From positions 372,001 through 436,000 of the forward strand of contig NZ_AP022614.1 in assembly GCF_010730575.1 (NCBI RefSeq): a stretch of 64,000 bases of DNA, in the 5' to 3' direction. Shown piece after piece: positions 59,201 to 64,000 of this stretch (the stretch's first letter is position 1; each line of letters begins with the position of its first letter). Position numbers and translations under genes: made by a program. This stretch comes from Mycobacterium parmense (GTDB lineage: Bacteria; Actinomycetota; Actinomycetes; Mycobacteriales; Mycobacteriaceae). A model generated the notes under the pieces. The model had not been told where the DNA came from. It made no database searches and worked only from the letters and a program-made list of their open reading frames with translations.

Positions 59201-59509
59201 GCGGGGATGCTGACCAGCCTCGGGTTCGGGCACGTGTCCGGCCTGGTGGCGCTGGTGCACCCGCAGGCGTTCATCGCCGCGCTGGATGCGGATCAGCGCG
59301 CCGACTACCAGCGCCGCGCGGACGCCCGCCTGCTCGCCGGTCAGCGGCGGCTGGTGTCGGCTATCGCCGGAGGCGCGCCGATGTACGAGCGGCCGCCGGA
59401 CCGTCGTTTCGACCACGACGCAGCGGAGAAGCGTCAGGAGGCGGCGATGCTGCTCAACCCGGACTCTCGGCTCGGCGACGACGGAGCCTACGAGGTCGCT
59501 GCCGGATGA
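50255..59509 (+). CDS. fas: Type I fatty acid synthase
   Basis: The 3,084-residue multidomain enzyme matches mycobacterial FAS-I (about 3,070 residues). Order: acetyl transferase with Ser149 in GHSQG; enoyl reductase (about 420-900); dehydratase with SGDHNPIH (His1237, His1241); malonyl/palmitoyl transferase with Ser1445 in GHSVGEY; ACP with phosphopantetheine Ser1811 in LDSIESI; ketoreductase (VTGASKG near 2133); ketosynthase with Cys2732 in VAACATAAVS and later histidines in SKHDTST and GHAKGG. It makes the C16-C26 acyl-CoAs that feed mycolic acid synthesis. GTG 50255 is used. acpS follows and supplies the ACP cofactor. No truncation or missing catalytic residue was seen. Confidence 0.98.
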   Translation: MTIHEHDRVSADRDGHGPLGTHALVDRLTAGEPYAVAFGGQGSAWLETLEELVSSAGIESDLATLVGEVELLLEPVANELVVARPIGFEPLSWVRALAAEDPIPSDKHLTSAAVSIPGVLLTQLAAARALARQGMDWDATPPVAVVGHSQGVLAVEALKAWGKAGGARDVELLAMAQLIGAAGTLVARRRGISVLGDRPPMVSVTNADPERIRRLLDEFAQDVRTVLPPVLSIRNGRRSSVITGTPEQLSRFELYCLQISEKEAADRKNKIRGGDVFAPVFDPVHVEVGFHTPRLADGIDIVGAWAEKVGLDVALARELTESILVRPVDWVAEITRVHGAGARWILDLGPGDILTRLTAPVIRGLGVGIVPAATRGGQRNLFTVGAVPEVARAWSSYAPTVVSLPDGRVKLSTKFTRLTGRSPILLAGMTPTTVDANIVAAAANAGHWAELAGGGQVTEEIFADRVHQLSGLLDPGRTYQFNALFLDPYLWKLQVGGKRLVQKARQSGAAIDGLVISAGIPDLEDAVELIGELNDVGISHVVFKPGTVEQIRSVIRIATEVPTKPVIVHIEGGRAGGHHSWEDLDDLLLATYSELRSRANITVCVGGGIGTPERAAEYLSGRWAQAYGYPLMPIDGILVGTAAMATKEATTSPSVKRMLVDTKGTDHWIGAGKAQGGMASSRSQLGADIHEIDNSASRCGRLLDEVAGDAEAVAERRDEIIAAMAKTAKPYFGDVGEMTYLQWLQRYIELAIGEGNSTADTAAPGSPWLADTWRDRFQQMLQRAEARLHAQDCGPIATLFADSVVLESPREAVASLLARYPDAETVQLHPADVPFFVTLCKLPGKPVNFVPVIDKDVRRWWRSDSLWQAHDARYDADAVCIIPGIEAVAGITRMDEPVGELLDRFEQAAIDEVLSADGRPRAVRSRRLGRPDVNGPLAVVLDAPDVQWAGRTTINPVHRIADPADWLVPDGSQGPETLRATHPSTGARLQVDGDRVVLSVPLSGSWIDIPFTLPANTFDGGTPVVSADDATTAMREVLAIAAGVDGPESLPPVTDSTATVTVGWDPERVADHTGVTATFGEPLAPSLTTVPDALVGLCWPAVFAAIGSAVTDAGVPVVEGLLSLVHLDHSARIVGTLLDVPAQLTITATASPATDTDVGRVVAVSVTIADADGAVIATLDERFAILGRTGAAELNDPARAGGAVSENATDTPRRRRRDVTMTAPVDMRPFAVVSGDHNPIHTDRAAALLAGLESPIVHGMWLSAAAQHAVTATDGQARPPARLIGWTARFLGMVRPGDEVDFRVDRVGIDQGAEVLEVAARIGSDLVMSATARLAAPKTVYAFPGQGIQHKGMGMDVRARSKAARKVWDSADKFTRETLGFSVLHVVRDNPTSIVAMGVHYNHPEGVLYLTQFTQVAMATVAAAQVAEMREQGAFVEGAIACGHSVGEYTALACVSGIFELEALLEAVFHRGSKMHDIVPRDELGRSNYRLAAIRPSQIDLPDDEVRPFVAEIAERTGEFLEIVNFNLRGSQYAIAGTVRGLEALEAEVERRREITGGKRSFIFVPGIDVPFHSRVLRVGVAEFRRALERLMPRDQDPALIIGRYIPNLVPRPFTLDRDFVQEIRDLVPAEPLDEILADYDTWRAEQPRELARKILIELLAWQFASPVRWIETQDLLFTEEAAGGLGVERFVEIGVKSAPTVAGLASNTLKLSEYAHSTIEVLNAERDAAVLFATDNDPEPEPEDVDVPDDSAAAAAPGPAAEAATAPAPAAAPSGGARPDDIGFDAADATLALIALSAKMRIDQIEELDSIESITDGASSRRNQLLVDLGSELNLGAIDGAAEADLAALRAQLTKLARGYKPYGPILSDAINDQLRTVLGPSGKRPAAIAERVKKTWELGEGWAKHVTVEVALGTREGTSVRGGPMGHLHEGALSDAASVDKVVDAAVAAVAARHGIAVALPSSGGGGAATVDAAALSEFTDQITGRDGVLASAARLVLGQLGHDDQVAALPAATDSELIDLVTSELGADWPRLVAPVFDGRKAVLFDDRWASAREDLVRLWLADESDVDADWPRLAEGFEGAGHVVATQATWWQGKALAAGRQIHASLYGRIAAGAENPDPGPHSREIAVVTGASKGSIAASVVARLLGGGATVIATTSKLDGERLDFYRGLYRDHARYGAALWVVAANMASYSDIDALVEWIGNEQTESLGPQSIHVKDAQTPTLLFPFAAPRVVGDLSEAGSRSEMEMKVLLWAVQRLIGGLSRIGAERDIASRLHVVLPGSPNRGMFGGDGAYGEAKSALDAVVSRWSAEPSWAERVSLAHALIGWTRGTGLMGHNDAIVGAVEKAGVTTYSTDEMAAMLLNLCDVESKVAAAGAPIEADLTGGLADADLDMAELAAKAREETSADLAAPDESAAGVTIAALPSPPRGWRPAPPPHWDDLDVDPADLVVIVGGAELGPYGSSRTRFEMEVDNRLSAAGVLELAWTTGLIRWEEDPQPGWYDTASGDLVDEAELVDRYHDLVVERCGIREFVDDGAIDPDHASPLLVSVFLDKDFTFVVSSESDARAFVEFDPEHTVIRPVPDSGDWQVIRKAGTEIRVPRKTKLSRTVGAQIPTGFDPTVWGISPDMATSIDRVALWNIVATVDAFLSAGFTPAEVMRYVHPSLVASTQGTGMGGMTSMQTMYHGNLLGRSKPNDILQEVLPNVVAAHVVQSYVGSYGSMIHPVAACATAAVSVEEGVDKIRLGKAEMVVAGGLDDLTLEAIIGFGDMAATADTGMMRGRGIEDAKFSRPNDRRRLGFVEAQGGGTILLARGDLALRMGLPVLAVVAYAQSFADGVHTSIPAPGLGALGAGRGGKDSALSRALAKLGVGPDDVAVISKHDTSTLANDPNETELHERLADALGRSAGAPLFVVSQKSLTGHAKGGAAVFQMMGLCQMLRDGVIPPNRSLDCVDDELAGSAHFVWVRDTLRLGEKFPLKAGMLTSLGFGHVSGLVALVHPQAFIAALDADQRADYQRRADARLLAGQRRLVSAIAGGAPMYERPPDRRFDHDAAEKRQEAAMLLNPDSRLGDDGAYEVAAG

Positions 59510-59564
59510 CGCCGGCGCCGACCGCGTCGTCGCCGGGCGCGACCGTCCGTTAGCCTGGCGATCC

Positions 59565-59957
59565 ATGGGCATCGTCGGAGTGGGGATCGACCTGGTCTTG
59601 ATCCCTGATTTCGCGGAGCAGGTCGACCAGCCGGGAACGGTGTTCTCCGAGACCTTCACTCCCGGTGAGCGACGCGACGCGTCGGACAAGAGCTCGTCGG
59701 CGGCCCGGCATCTGGCGGCCCGGTGGGCGGCCAAGGAGGCGGTGATCAAGGCGTGGTCGGGTTCCCGGTTCGCGCAGCGACCGGTCCTGCCCGAGGCCAT
59801 CCACCGCGACATCGAGGTGGTCACCGACATGTGGGGCCGCCCGCGGGTCCGGTTGACGGGGGCCGTCGCCGAGCATCTGGCCGACGTCACGATCCACGTG
59901 TCGCTGACGCACGAAGGGGACACGGCCGCCGCGGTGGCCATCCTGGAGATCCCTTGA
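59565..59957 (+). CDS. acpS: Holo-[acyl-carrier-protein] synthase
   Basis: The 130-residue protein has the AcpS motifs GIDLV (Asp9) and WAAKEAVIKAW (Glu58 and the following Lys), the magnesium and CoA-binding residues. It transfers phosphopantetheine from CoA to the ACP serine of FAS-I. Length, position right after fas and sequence match M. tuberculosis Rv2523c. ATG 59565 gives the family start; the frame is open upstream inside fas. There is no strong ribosome site. Confidence 0.96.
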   Translation: MGIVGVGIDLVLIPDFAEQVDQPGTVFSETFTPGERRDASDKSSSAARHLAARWAAKEAVIKAWSGSRFAQRPVLPEAIHRDIEVVTDMWGRPRVRLTGAVAEHLADVTIHVSLTHEGDTAAAVAILEIP

Positions 59958-60048
59958 GCGGCCCCGCCGTCGGCGAGCGCGCGTGTTTGTACGCGACACG
60001 CCGGTCGTGGTTGGCATTTTGCGCGCCCTCGCGGAACGGAGGCCCGCG

Positions 60049-61383
60049 ATGAGCGACCTGACCGAGCGCGTCCGCGACGTGTTGCCTTCGGTGCGTCGCG
60101 ACCTGGAAGACTTGGTGCGCATCCAGTCGGTATGGGCCGACCCCGGCCGCCGCGCCGAGGTGCAGCGTAGCGCGCAGGCCGTCGCGGACCTGTTGTCGCG
60201 GGCCGGCTTCGACGACGTGAAGATCGTCAGCGAGGGCGGCGCGCCGGCCGTCATCGCCCGGCATCCCGCGCCGCCGGGGGCGCCGACCGTCTTGCTGTAC
60301 GCCCACCACGACGTCCAGCCCGAGGGTGACGACACCCAGTGGGCGTCGCCGCCGTTTGATCCCACGGAACGCGATGGCCGGCTCTACGGCCGTGGCAGCG
60401 CGGACGACAAGGCGGGCATCGCAACGCATGTCGCGGCGTTCCGCGCGCACGGTGGCCGGCCGCCGGTGGGCGTGACGGTCTTCGTCGAGGGGGAGGAGGA
60501 ATCCGGTTCGCCGTCACTGGGCCGGATGCTCGCCGCGCATCGTGACGCGCTCGCCGCCGACGTGATCGTCATCGCCGACTCCGACAATTGGAGCACCGAC
60601 ACCCCGGCGCTGACGGTGTCGCTGCGCGGGCTGGCGGACTGCGTGGTCGAGGTTGCCACCCTCGATCACGGGCTGCACTCCGGCCTGTGGGGCGGCGTGG
60701 TTCCCGACGCGCTCAGCGTGCTGGTGCGGCTGCTGGCCAGCCTGCACGACGACGACGGCAACGTGGCGGTCGCCGGCCTACACGAGGCGGACACGGCGTC
60801 GCTGCAGTATCCCGACTACCCGCCGGAGCGGGCCCGCAGCGATTCCGGGCTGCTGGACGGGGTATCCGAGATCGGCTCCGGGTCTGTCCCGCAACGGCTT
60901 TGGGCAAAGCCCGCGATCACCGTGATCGGCATCGACACCACACCCATCGAGAAGGCGTCCAACACGCTCATCCCGCGGGCCCGGGCCAAGATCAGCATGC
61001 GGGTGGCGCCCGGCGGCGACGCCGCGGCACACCTGGACGCCCTCACCGACCACCTGCGGCGGCACGCCCCGTGGGGCGCGAAGGTCAGCGTGACGCGCGG
61101 TGAAATCGGCGAGCCCTACGCCATGGAGGCCAGCGGCGAGGTCTACGACGCGGCGCGGGCGGCCTTCCGGCAGGCGTGGGGCGCCGAGCCCATCGACATG
61201 GGCATGGGGGGCTCGATCCCCTTCATCGCCGAATTCGCCGCCGCGTTTCCTCACGCGAAGATCCTGGTGACCGGCGTCGAGGATCCGGGGACGCAGGCGC
61301 ACAGCGTCAACGAGAGCCTGCATCTCGGTGTGCTCGAGCGCGCCGCGATCGCCGAAGCGCTGCTACTGGCCAACCTCGGTTGA
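60049..61383 (+). CDS. M20 family metallopeptidase (dipeptidase), Rv2522c-like
   Basis: The 444-residue enzyme has the M20 metal ligands: LLYAHHDVQPE (His, Asp), the bridging GRGSADDKAG, VEGEEESGSPS and a late MGGSIPFIAEF. It probably acts on dipeptides or acylated amino acids. ATG 60049 follows GGAACGGAGG and is preferred over an upstream in-frame start at 59983. It matches M. tuberculosis Rv2522c by family and context. Confidence 0.88.
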   Translation: MSDLTERVRDVLPSVRRDLEDLVRIQSVWADPGRRAEVQRSAQAVADLLSRAGFDDVKIVSEGGAPAVIARHPAPPGAPTVLLYAHHDVQPEGDDTQWASPPFDPTERDGRLYGRGSADDKAGIATHVAAFRAHGGRPPVGVTVFVEGEEESGSPSLGRMLAAHRDALAADVIVIADSDNWSTDTPALTVSLRGLADCVVEVATLDHGLHSGLWGGVVPDALSVLVRLLASLHDDDGNVAVAGLHEADTASLQYPDYPPERARSDSGLLDGVSEIGSGSVPQRLWAKPAITVIGIDTTPIEKASNTLIPRARAKISMRVAPGGDAAAHLDALTDHLRRHAPWGAKVSVTRGEIGEPYAMEASGEVYDAARAAFRQAWGAEPIDMGMGGSIPFIAEFAAAFPHAKILVTGVEDPGTQAHSVNESLHLGVLERAAIAEALLLANLG

Positions 61384-61426
61384 GCTCAATGGACCGCGAC
61401 GCCGCCGGGTCGAAGCAGCATCCGAT

Positions 61427-61735
61427 TCATCCGGTCATCAGTTCCGGACAGTAGGCCTGGGCGCTGGCGCTGACGAAGTAGGCAGCTCCGTCGGGGCCCA
61501 GGCCGGGGTTGCCCTGAAAGACGCTCGAGACAACCGTCTTGTAGGGCGTGCCCTGCTTGAGCTCGCTGCACAGTTCGTGCGCCGAGTCGATGAGGGCCCG
61601 CCCGTCGGTGACTTCCAGTCCCATGCCGTTGCGGATGGTCTGGAGGAACTGCGCGTCGCCGGGATCCGCGTGGGCGGGCGCCGCGAGGGTGGTGGCGCCC
61701 GCCAGGACCGCTGCAAGGGATAGAAGCACCTTCAT
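61427..61735 (-). CDS. Secreted DUF732 protein
   Basis: The 102-residue protein has a signal peptide (MKVLLSLAAVLAGATTLAAP, cut near AHA-DP) and a mature DUF732 domain with FLQTIRNGMGLEVTDGRALID and a cysteine pair (HELCSEL and AYCPELM) that likely forms a disulfide. Many mycobacteria have several; function unknown. ATG 61735 is chosen; a GTG at 61747 is possible. It sits in the gap between the Rv2522c-like gene and bcp. Confidence 0.85.
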   Translation of the reverse strand: MKVLLSLAAVLAGATTLAAPAHADPGDAQFLQTIRNGMGLEVTDGRALIDSAHELCSELKQGTPYKTVVSSVFQGNPGLGPDGAAYFVSASAQAYCPELMTG

Positions 61736-61892
61736 GAGAAGCCGAACCTCATTCCCGAGTCCAGTGAATACCGACAGCCATCTTCCCATGCGGGACGCCC
61801 CGGGCCATACCGGAGCGCAGCGCCGGCCGCCGGAACAGCGCAATCAGCACCGTGCCGCTTTCGGCACCCGTCAGCAGGTGGATCCGGCGAGG

Positions 61893-62360
61893 TCAGCGGG
61901 GAGGACCGAGAATGATTTGTCCGAACTTGTCCGCTCCCTCGACCAAACGCGAGGGCGAAATCTCGAAGCCCTCCGGACGCGGCATCGCCTTGTCGCGCCC
62001 GGAGTAGCGGAACATCCCTTCGATTCCTGCCGGTGTATTGATCATCAGGAGATCTGCTTTCTTCGACGTGATGCGATAGCCGTGCGGAATGTTCTTGGGT
62101 AAGAACACAATCCCGCCTTCAGCCAACTCCGTCTCCTGGTCGTCGACCCAGACCAGAGCTGTTCCCTTGATCAACATGAACACTTCGTCTTCCCGAGTGT
62201 GCTTGTGGTACGGCGGGGCTTCGCCCTCGCTCACATCGAAGCGTCCGATCATCAACTGCCCGGCGGTGGCCTTGCCGTCGAGCAAGATTGCCAGTGTGCC
62301 GCCGTCGAGCCATTCCAGTTGTTGCTGCTGCTCCGGTTGCGCCAGGTACGCCATGCTCAT
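61893..62360 (-). CDS. Cupin-domain protein
   Basis: The 155-residue single-cupin protein has motif 1 (PYHKHTREDEVFMLIKG, His and Glu metal ligands) and motif 2 (FLPKNIPHGYR, His). It likely binds iron or another metal and may be a dioxygenase or a binding protein. ATG 62360. In M. tuberculosis this place between Rv2522c and bcp is not, as far as I recall, occupied by a cupin gene, so this is probably an insertion. Confidence 0.82.
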   Translation of the reverse strand: MSMAYLAQPEQQQQLEWLDGGTLAILLDGKATAGQLMIGRFDVSEGEAPPYHKHTREDEVFMLIKGTALVWVDDQETELAEGGIVFLPKNIPHGYRITSKKADLLMINTPAGIEGMFRYSGRDKAMPRPEGFEISPSRLVEGADKFGQIILGPPR

Positions 62361-62412
62361 GAGGCATCCCGTTTCGTCGTCGATGCTGTAGGTGCACCGG
62401 CCGTAACCGTTG

Positions 62413-62904
62413 TCACTCCGTGGCCGTCGACGCCTGGGCGATGATCTGCGTGATCTTTGCTGCTGTGCTCGCGGCCTTCACGTTGTACTGCGCCGTCTCG
62501 ATCTTGCCTTTTTCGTCGACCACGAACGTGGACCGGATGACGCCCTGCACGGTCTTGCCGTACATCTGCTTCTCGCCGTACGCACCCCACGCCGTCAGCA
62601 CCTTGCGGTCCGGGTCGGAGAGCAGCGGGAACGTCAGCTTCTCCGCGTCGCGGAATTTGGCGAGCTTCTCCGGTTTGTCGGGCGAGATGCCGACGACGTC
62701 GAGGCCGGCGTCGTTGAGGTCGCGCAGATTGTCGCGGAAGGCGCACGCCTGCTTGGTGCAGCCCGGCGTCGAGGCGGCCGGGTAGAAGTAGACGATCACC
62801 CTGCGGCCCTTGAAGTCGGCGAGCGACACCTTGTTGCCGTCGGCGTCGGGCAGGCTGAAGGCGGGCGCTTTGTCCCCCGGCGCCAGCCGTGTGGTTTCGT
62901 TCAA
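62413..62904 (-). CDS. bcp: Bcp-type thioredoxin-dependent peroxiredoxin
   Basis: The 163-residue peroxiredoxin has peroxidatic Cys49 and resolving Cys54 (PAASTPGCTKQAC), five apart as in the alpha-subfamily of bacterioferritin comigratory proteins, and the DLNDAGLDVVGISPD loop. It reduces alkyl and hydrogen peroxides using thioredoxin. The TTG at 62904 follows GGAGATCG. The position fits M. tuberculosis Rv2521, next to the Rv2520c-like gene. Confidence 0.93.
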   Translation of the reverse strand: MNETTRLAPGDKAPAFSLPDADGNKVSLADFKGRRVIVYFYPAASTPGCTKQACAFRDNLRDLNDAGLDVVGISPDKPEKLAKFRDAEKLTFPLLSDPDRKVLTAWGAYGEKQMYGKTVQGVIRSTFVVDEKGKIETAQYNVKAASTAAKITQIIAQASTATE

Positions 62905-63008
62905 CGATCTCCCTTTCCATTCACCGGGGCGTCGGGTGCAGCGCCAGCTGATCTAGGGTAGTTCGGGCAGTGCTTCAGCCGGAAGCGGGCGACTTGGAGG
63001 ACAGAGAC

Positions 63009-63236
63009 GTGGCGGATCGGGACCCTGAGACCATCAAGCAGGAGATCGACCAAGCCCGCGACCAGCTGGCCGCCACCGTCGACTCGCTCGCCGAACGCGC
63101 CAATCCTCGCCGCCTGGCCGACGATCTCAAGGCCCGCGCCGTCGAATTCGTGAAGAAGCCGGTCGTGATCGTGTCGCTCGTAGGGATCTCGTCGGTGGTC
63201 GCCGTCGTGGTGGTCCGCAGGATCAGGGATCGCTGA
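63009..63236 (+). CDS. DUF3618 membrane protein, Rv2520c-like
   Basis: The 75-residue protein has the DUF3618 region DRDPETIKQEIDQARDQLAA and DSLAERANPRRLADDLKA, followed by one membrane helix (VVIVSLVGISSVVAVVVV). GTG 63009 follows GGAGGACAGA. It is divergent from bcp, as in M. tuberculosis (Rv2520c/Rv2521). Function unknown; a membrane tether for DNA or a partner is possible. Confidence 0.85.
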   Translation: MADRDPETIKQEIDQARDQLAATVDSLAERANPRRLADDLKARAVEFVKKPVVIVSLVGISSVVAVVVVRRIRDR

Positions 63237-63311
63237 CGCCCGCACTGTCTGCGAGGTCGCAGGAGGAACCGCTCGCGTGCGCCCAAGGGCGTGATCGCGA
63301 GATGAAAGCGG

Positions 63312-63330
63312 GCTTTTCTACCTGAAAAGC
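63312..63330. terminator. Inverted repeat between the DUF3618 and PE genes
   Basis: Arms GCTTTTC (63312-63318) and GAAAAGC (63324-63330) around five bases could form a hairpin after the DUF3618 gene. There is no U-tract, so a terminator role is only possible; it could be a regulatory site for the PE gene. Confidence 0.3.
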
Positions 63331-63397
63331 AGAAAATAAATGCGATAAGGCCGCGGTGGCGATAATGTTCCTTTCGGGGTGTGAAAGGACGTCGAAT

Positions 63398-64000
63398 ATG
63401 TCTTTCGTGATCGCACTGCCGGAGATGGTGACGTCGGCCGCGTCGGATCTGGCCGGTATCGGATCGAGAATCGCCCAGGCGAATGCGGCCGCGGCCCCCC
63501 CGACCACAGGGGTGCTGCCCGCCGCCCGGGATGAGGTGTCGGCGGCGGTCGCGTCGCTGTTCTCCGGTCAGGCGCAGGAATTCCAGGCGTTGAGCACCCA
63601 GGCGGCGACCTTTCATCAACAGTTCGTTCAGCGGATGAATGGTGCCGCGGCGCAATACGCCGACGCCGAGGCCGCCGGCGTGGCGGCAATGACGGTACCC
63701 AACATCGGCTATGGGAACACCGGAACCAGCAATGTCGGCTTTTTCAATACCGGCAGCAACAACTTCGGCATCGGCAATACCGGCGACTTCAACGCCGGCT
63801 TGTTCAACACCGGGAGCTGGAACTTCGGCATCGCTAATTTCAGTCCCAACAATCTGAACCCGAACTTCAGCATCTTCAACAACCCGCCGATCACCGCCCT
63901 CGGCGGCGTCGGCATCGGCAACACCGGCATCAACAATGTCGGCTTCGGCAACTTCGGGAACAACAATCAGGGATTGCCCTTGCCGCTGCTCGCGGGCTTC
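63398..64000 (+). CDS. PE family protein with MPTR-like repeats, C-terminus off the window
   Basis: The first 201 residues are present. Residues 1-95 are a PE domain (MSFVIALPEMVTSAASDLAG, then a helical hairpin with NAAAAPPTTGVLPAARDEVS). From about residue 105 there are Asn/Gly repeats of the type NTGxxNxGxxN (NIGYGNTGTSNVGFFNTG). Such repeats are the MPTR pentapeptides usually found behind PPE, not PE, domains; PE proteins normally have PGRS Gly-Gly-Ala tails. ATG 63398 lies after GAAAGGAC. It is secreted by a type VII system in related proteins. In M. tuberculosis a PE gene (PE26) also lies by Rv2520c. Confidence 0.85.
   Translation, partial: MSFVIALPEMVTSAASDLAGIGSRIAQANAAAAPPTTGVLPAARDEVSAAVASLFSGQAQEFQALSTQAATFHQQFVQRMNGAAAQYADAEAAGVAAMTVPNIGYGNTGTSNVGFFNTGSNNFGIGNTGDFNAGLFNTGSWNFGIANFSPNNLNPNFSIFNNPPITALGGVGIGNTGINNVGFGNFGNNNQGLPLPLLAGF

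Noticed and set aside
63700..63960. Repeated GCAAC/CCGGC units near the right edge as a possible CRISPR or DNA repeat array
   Set aside because: They are codons of the Asn-Gly MPTR-like repeats of the PE gene and vary in spacing.

Overview
The window comes from a mycobacterium, most likely a slow-growing non-tuberculous species. It is GC-rich and carries two PPE-SVP genes, a PE gene, a 3,084-residue type I fatty acid synthase next to acpS, and two blocks that match Mycobacterium tuberculosis gene order. The first block resembles Rv1360 to Rv1364c: an F420 oxidoreductase, two Mce-associated membrane proteins, a PAS-SpoIIE-HATPase-STAS regulator and PPE genes. The second resembles Rv2525c, fas, acpS, Rv2522c, bcp and Rv2520c. 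Many genes overlap by 1-4 bases (ATGA, GTGA, TTGA), so operon structure can be read directly.

Layout. 1-17.8 kb holds oxidative and catabolic genes: an isochorismatase-like fragment and a KshA-type Rieske oxygenase (both minus); a Baeyer-Villiger-type monooxygenase, alpha/beta hydrolase, SnoaL-like protein and F420 luciferase-like oxidoreductase (plus); an acyl-CoA carboxylase carboxyltransferase (minus); a second F420 enzyme and a P450 (plus); an SDR; a DUF1876 gene; an alcohol dehydrogenase and P450 operon (minus); two Mce-associated proteins (minus); and an acyl-CoA dehydrogenase pair (plus). 17.8-26.3 kb holds the Rv1364c-like regulator, two PPE genes, a gene-poor stretch, a phosphatidylserine decarboxylase homologue and a DUF421 membrane protein.

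26.3-48.9 kb is a dense catabolic island: an amidohydrolase; a TetR-hotdog fusion regulator; an acid-CoA ligase with four acyl-CoA dehydrogenases; an SDR with a FadR-type GntR regulator; a double CaiB CoA-transferase with a ferredoxin and an NTF2-like protein; a second KshA-type oxygenase with an acyl-CoA ligase; a SnoaL-like protein with two MaoC-type hotdog proteins; an aldehyde dehydrogenase divergent from a lipocalin-like protein; and a third Rieske oxygenase divergent from a MerR regulator. 48.9-63.2 kb is the conserved fas block, and a PE gene with MPTR-like repeats runs off the right edge.

Together the accessory genes look like a route for a hydrophobic, probably polycyclic or terpenoid/steroid-like substrate: ring oxidation (Rieske, P450, BVMO), alcohol and aldehyde oxidation, CoA activation, and beta-oxidation by three complementary acyl-CoA dehydrogenase pairs plus hydratase-like hotdog proteins. 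The substrate cannot be read from the sequence. The strongest new observation is an AT-rich motif, GCTAT-N10-ATAGC and variants, in five promoter regions spread over 32 kb, including the promoter of the FadR-type regulator; this suggests one regulon. A second observation is a TetR-hotdog fusion whose promoter and that of the adjacent amidohydrolase share a 12-bp operator core.
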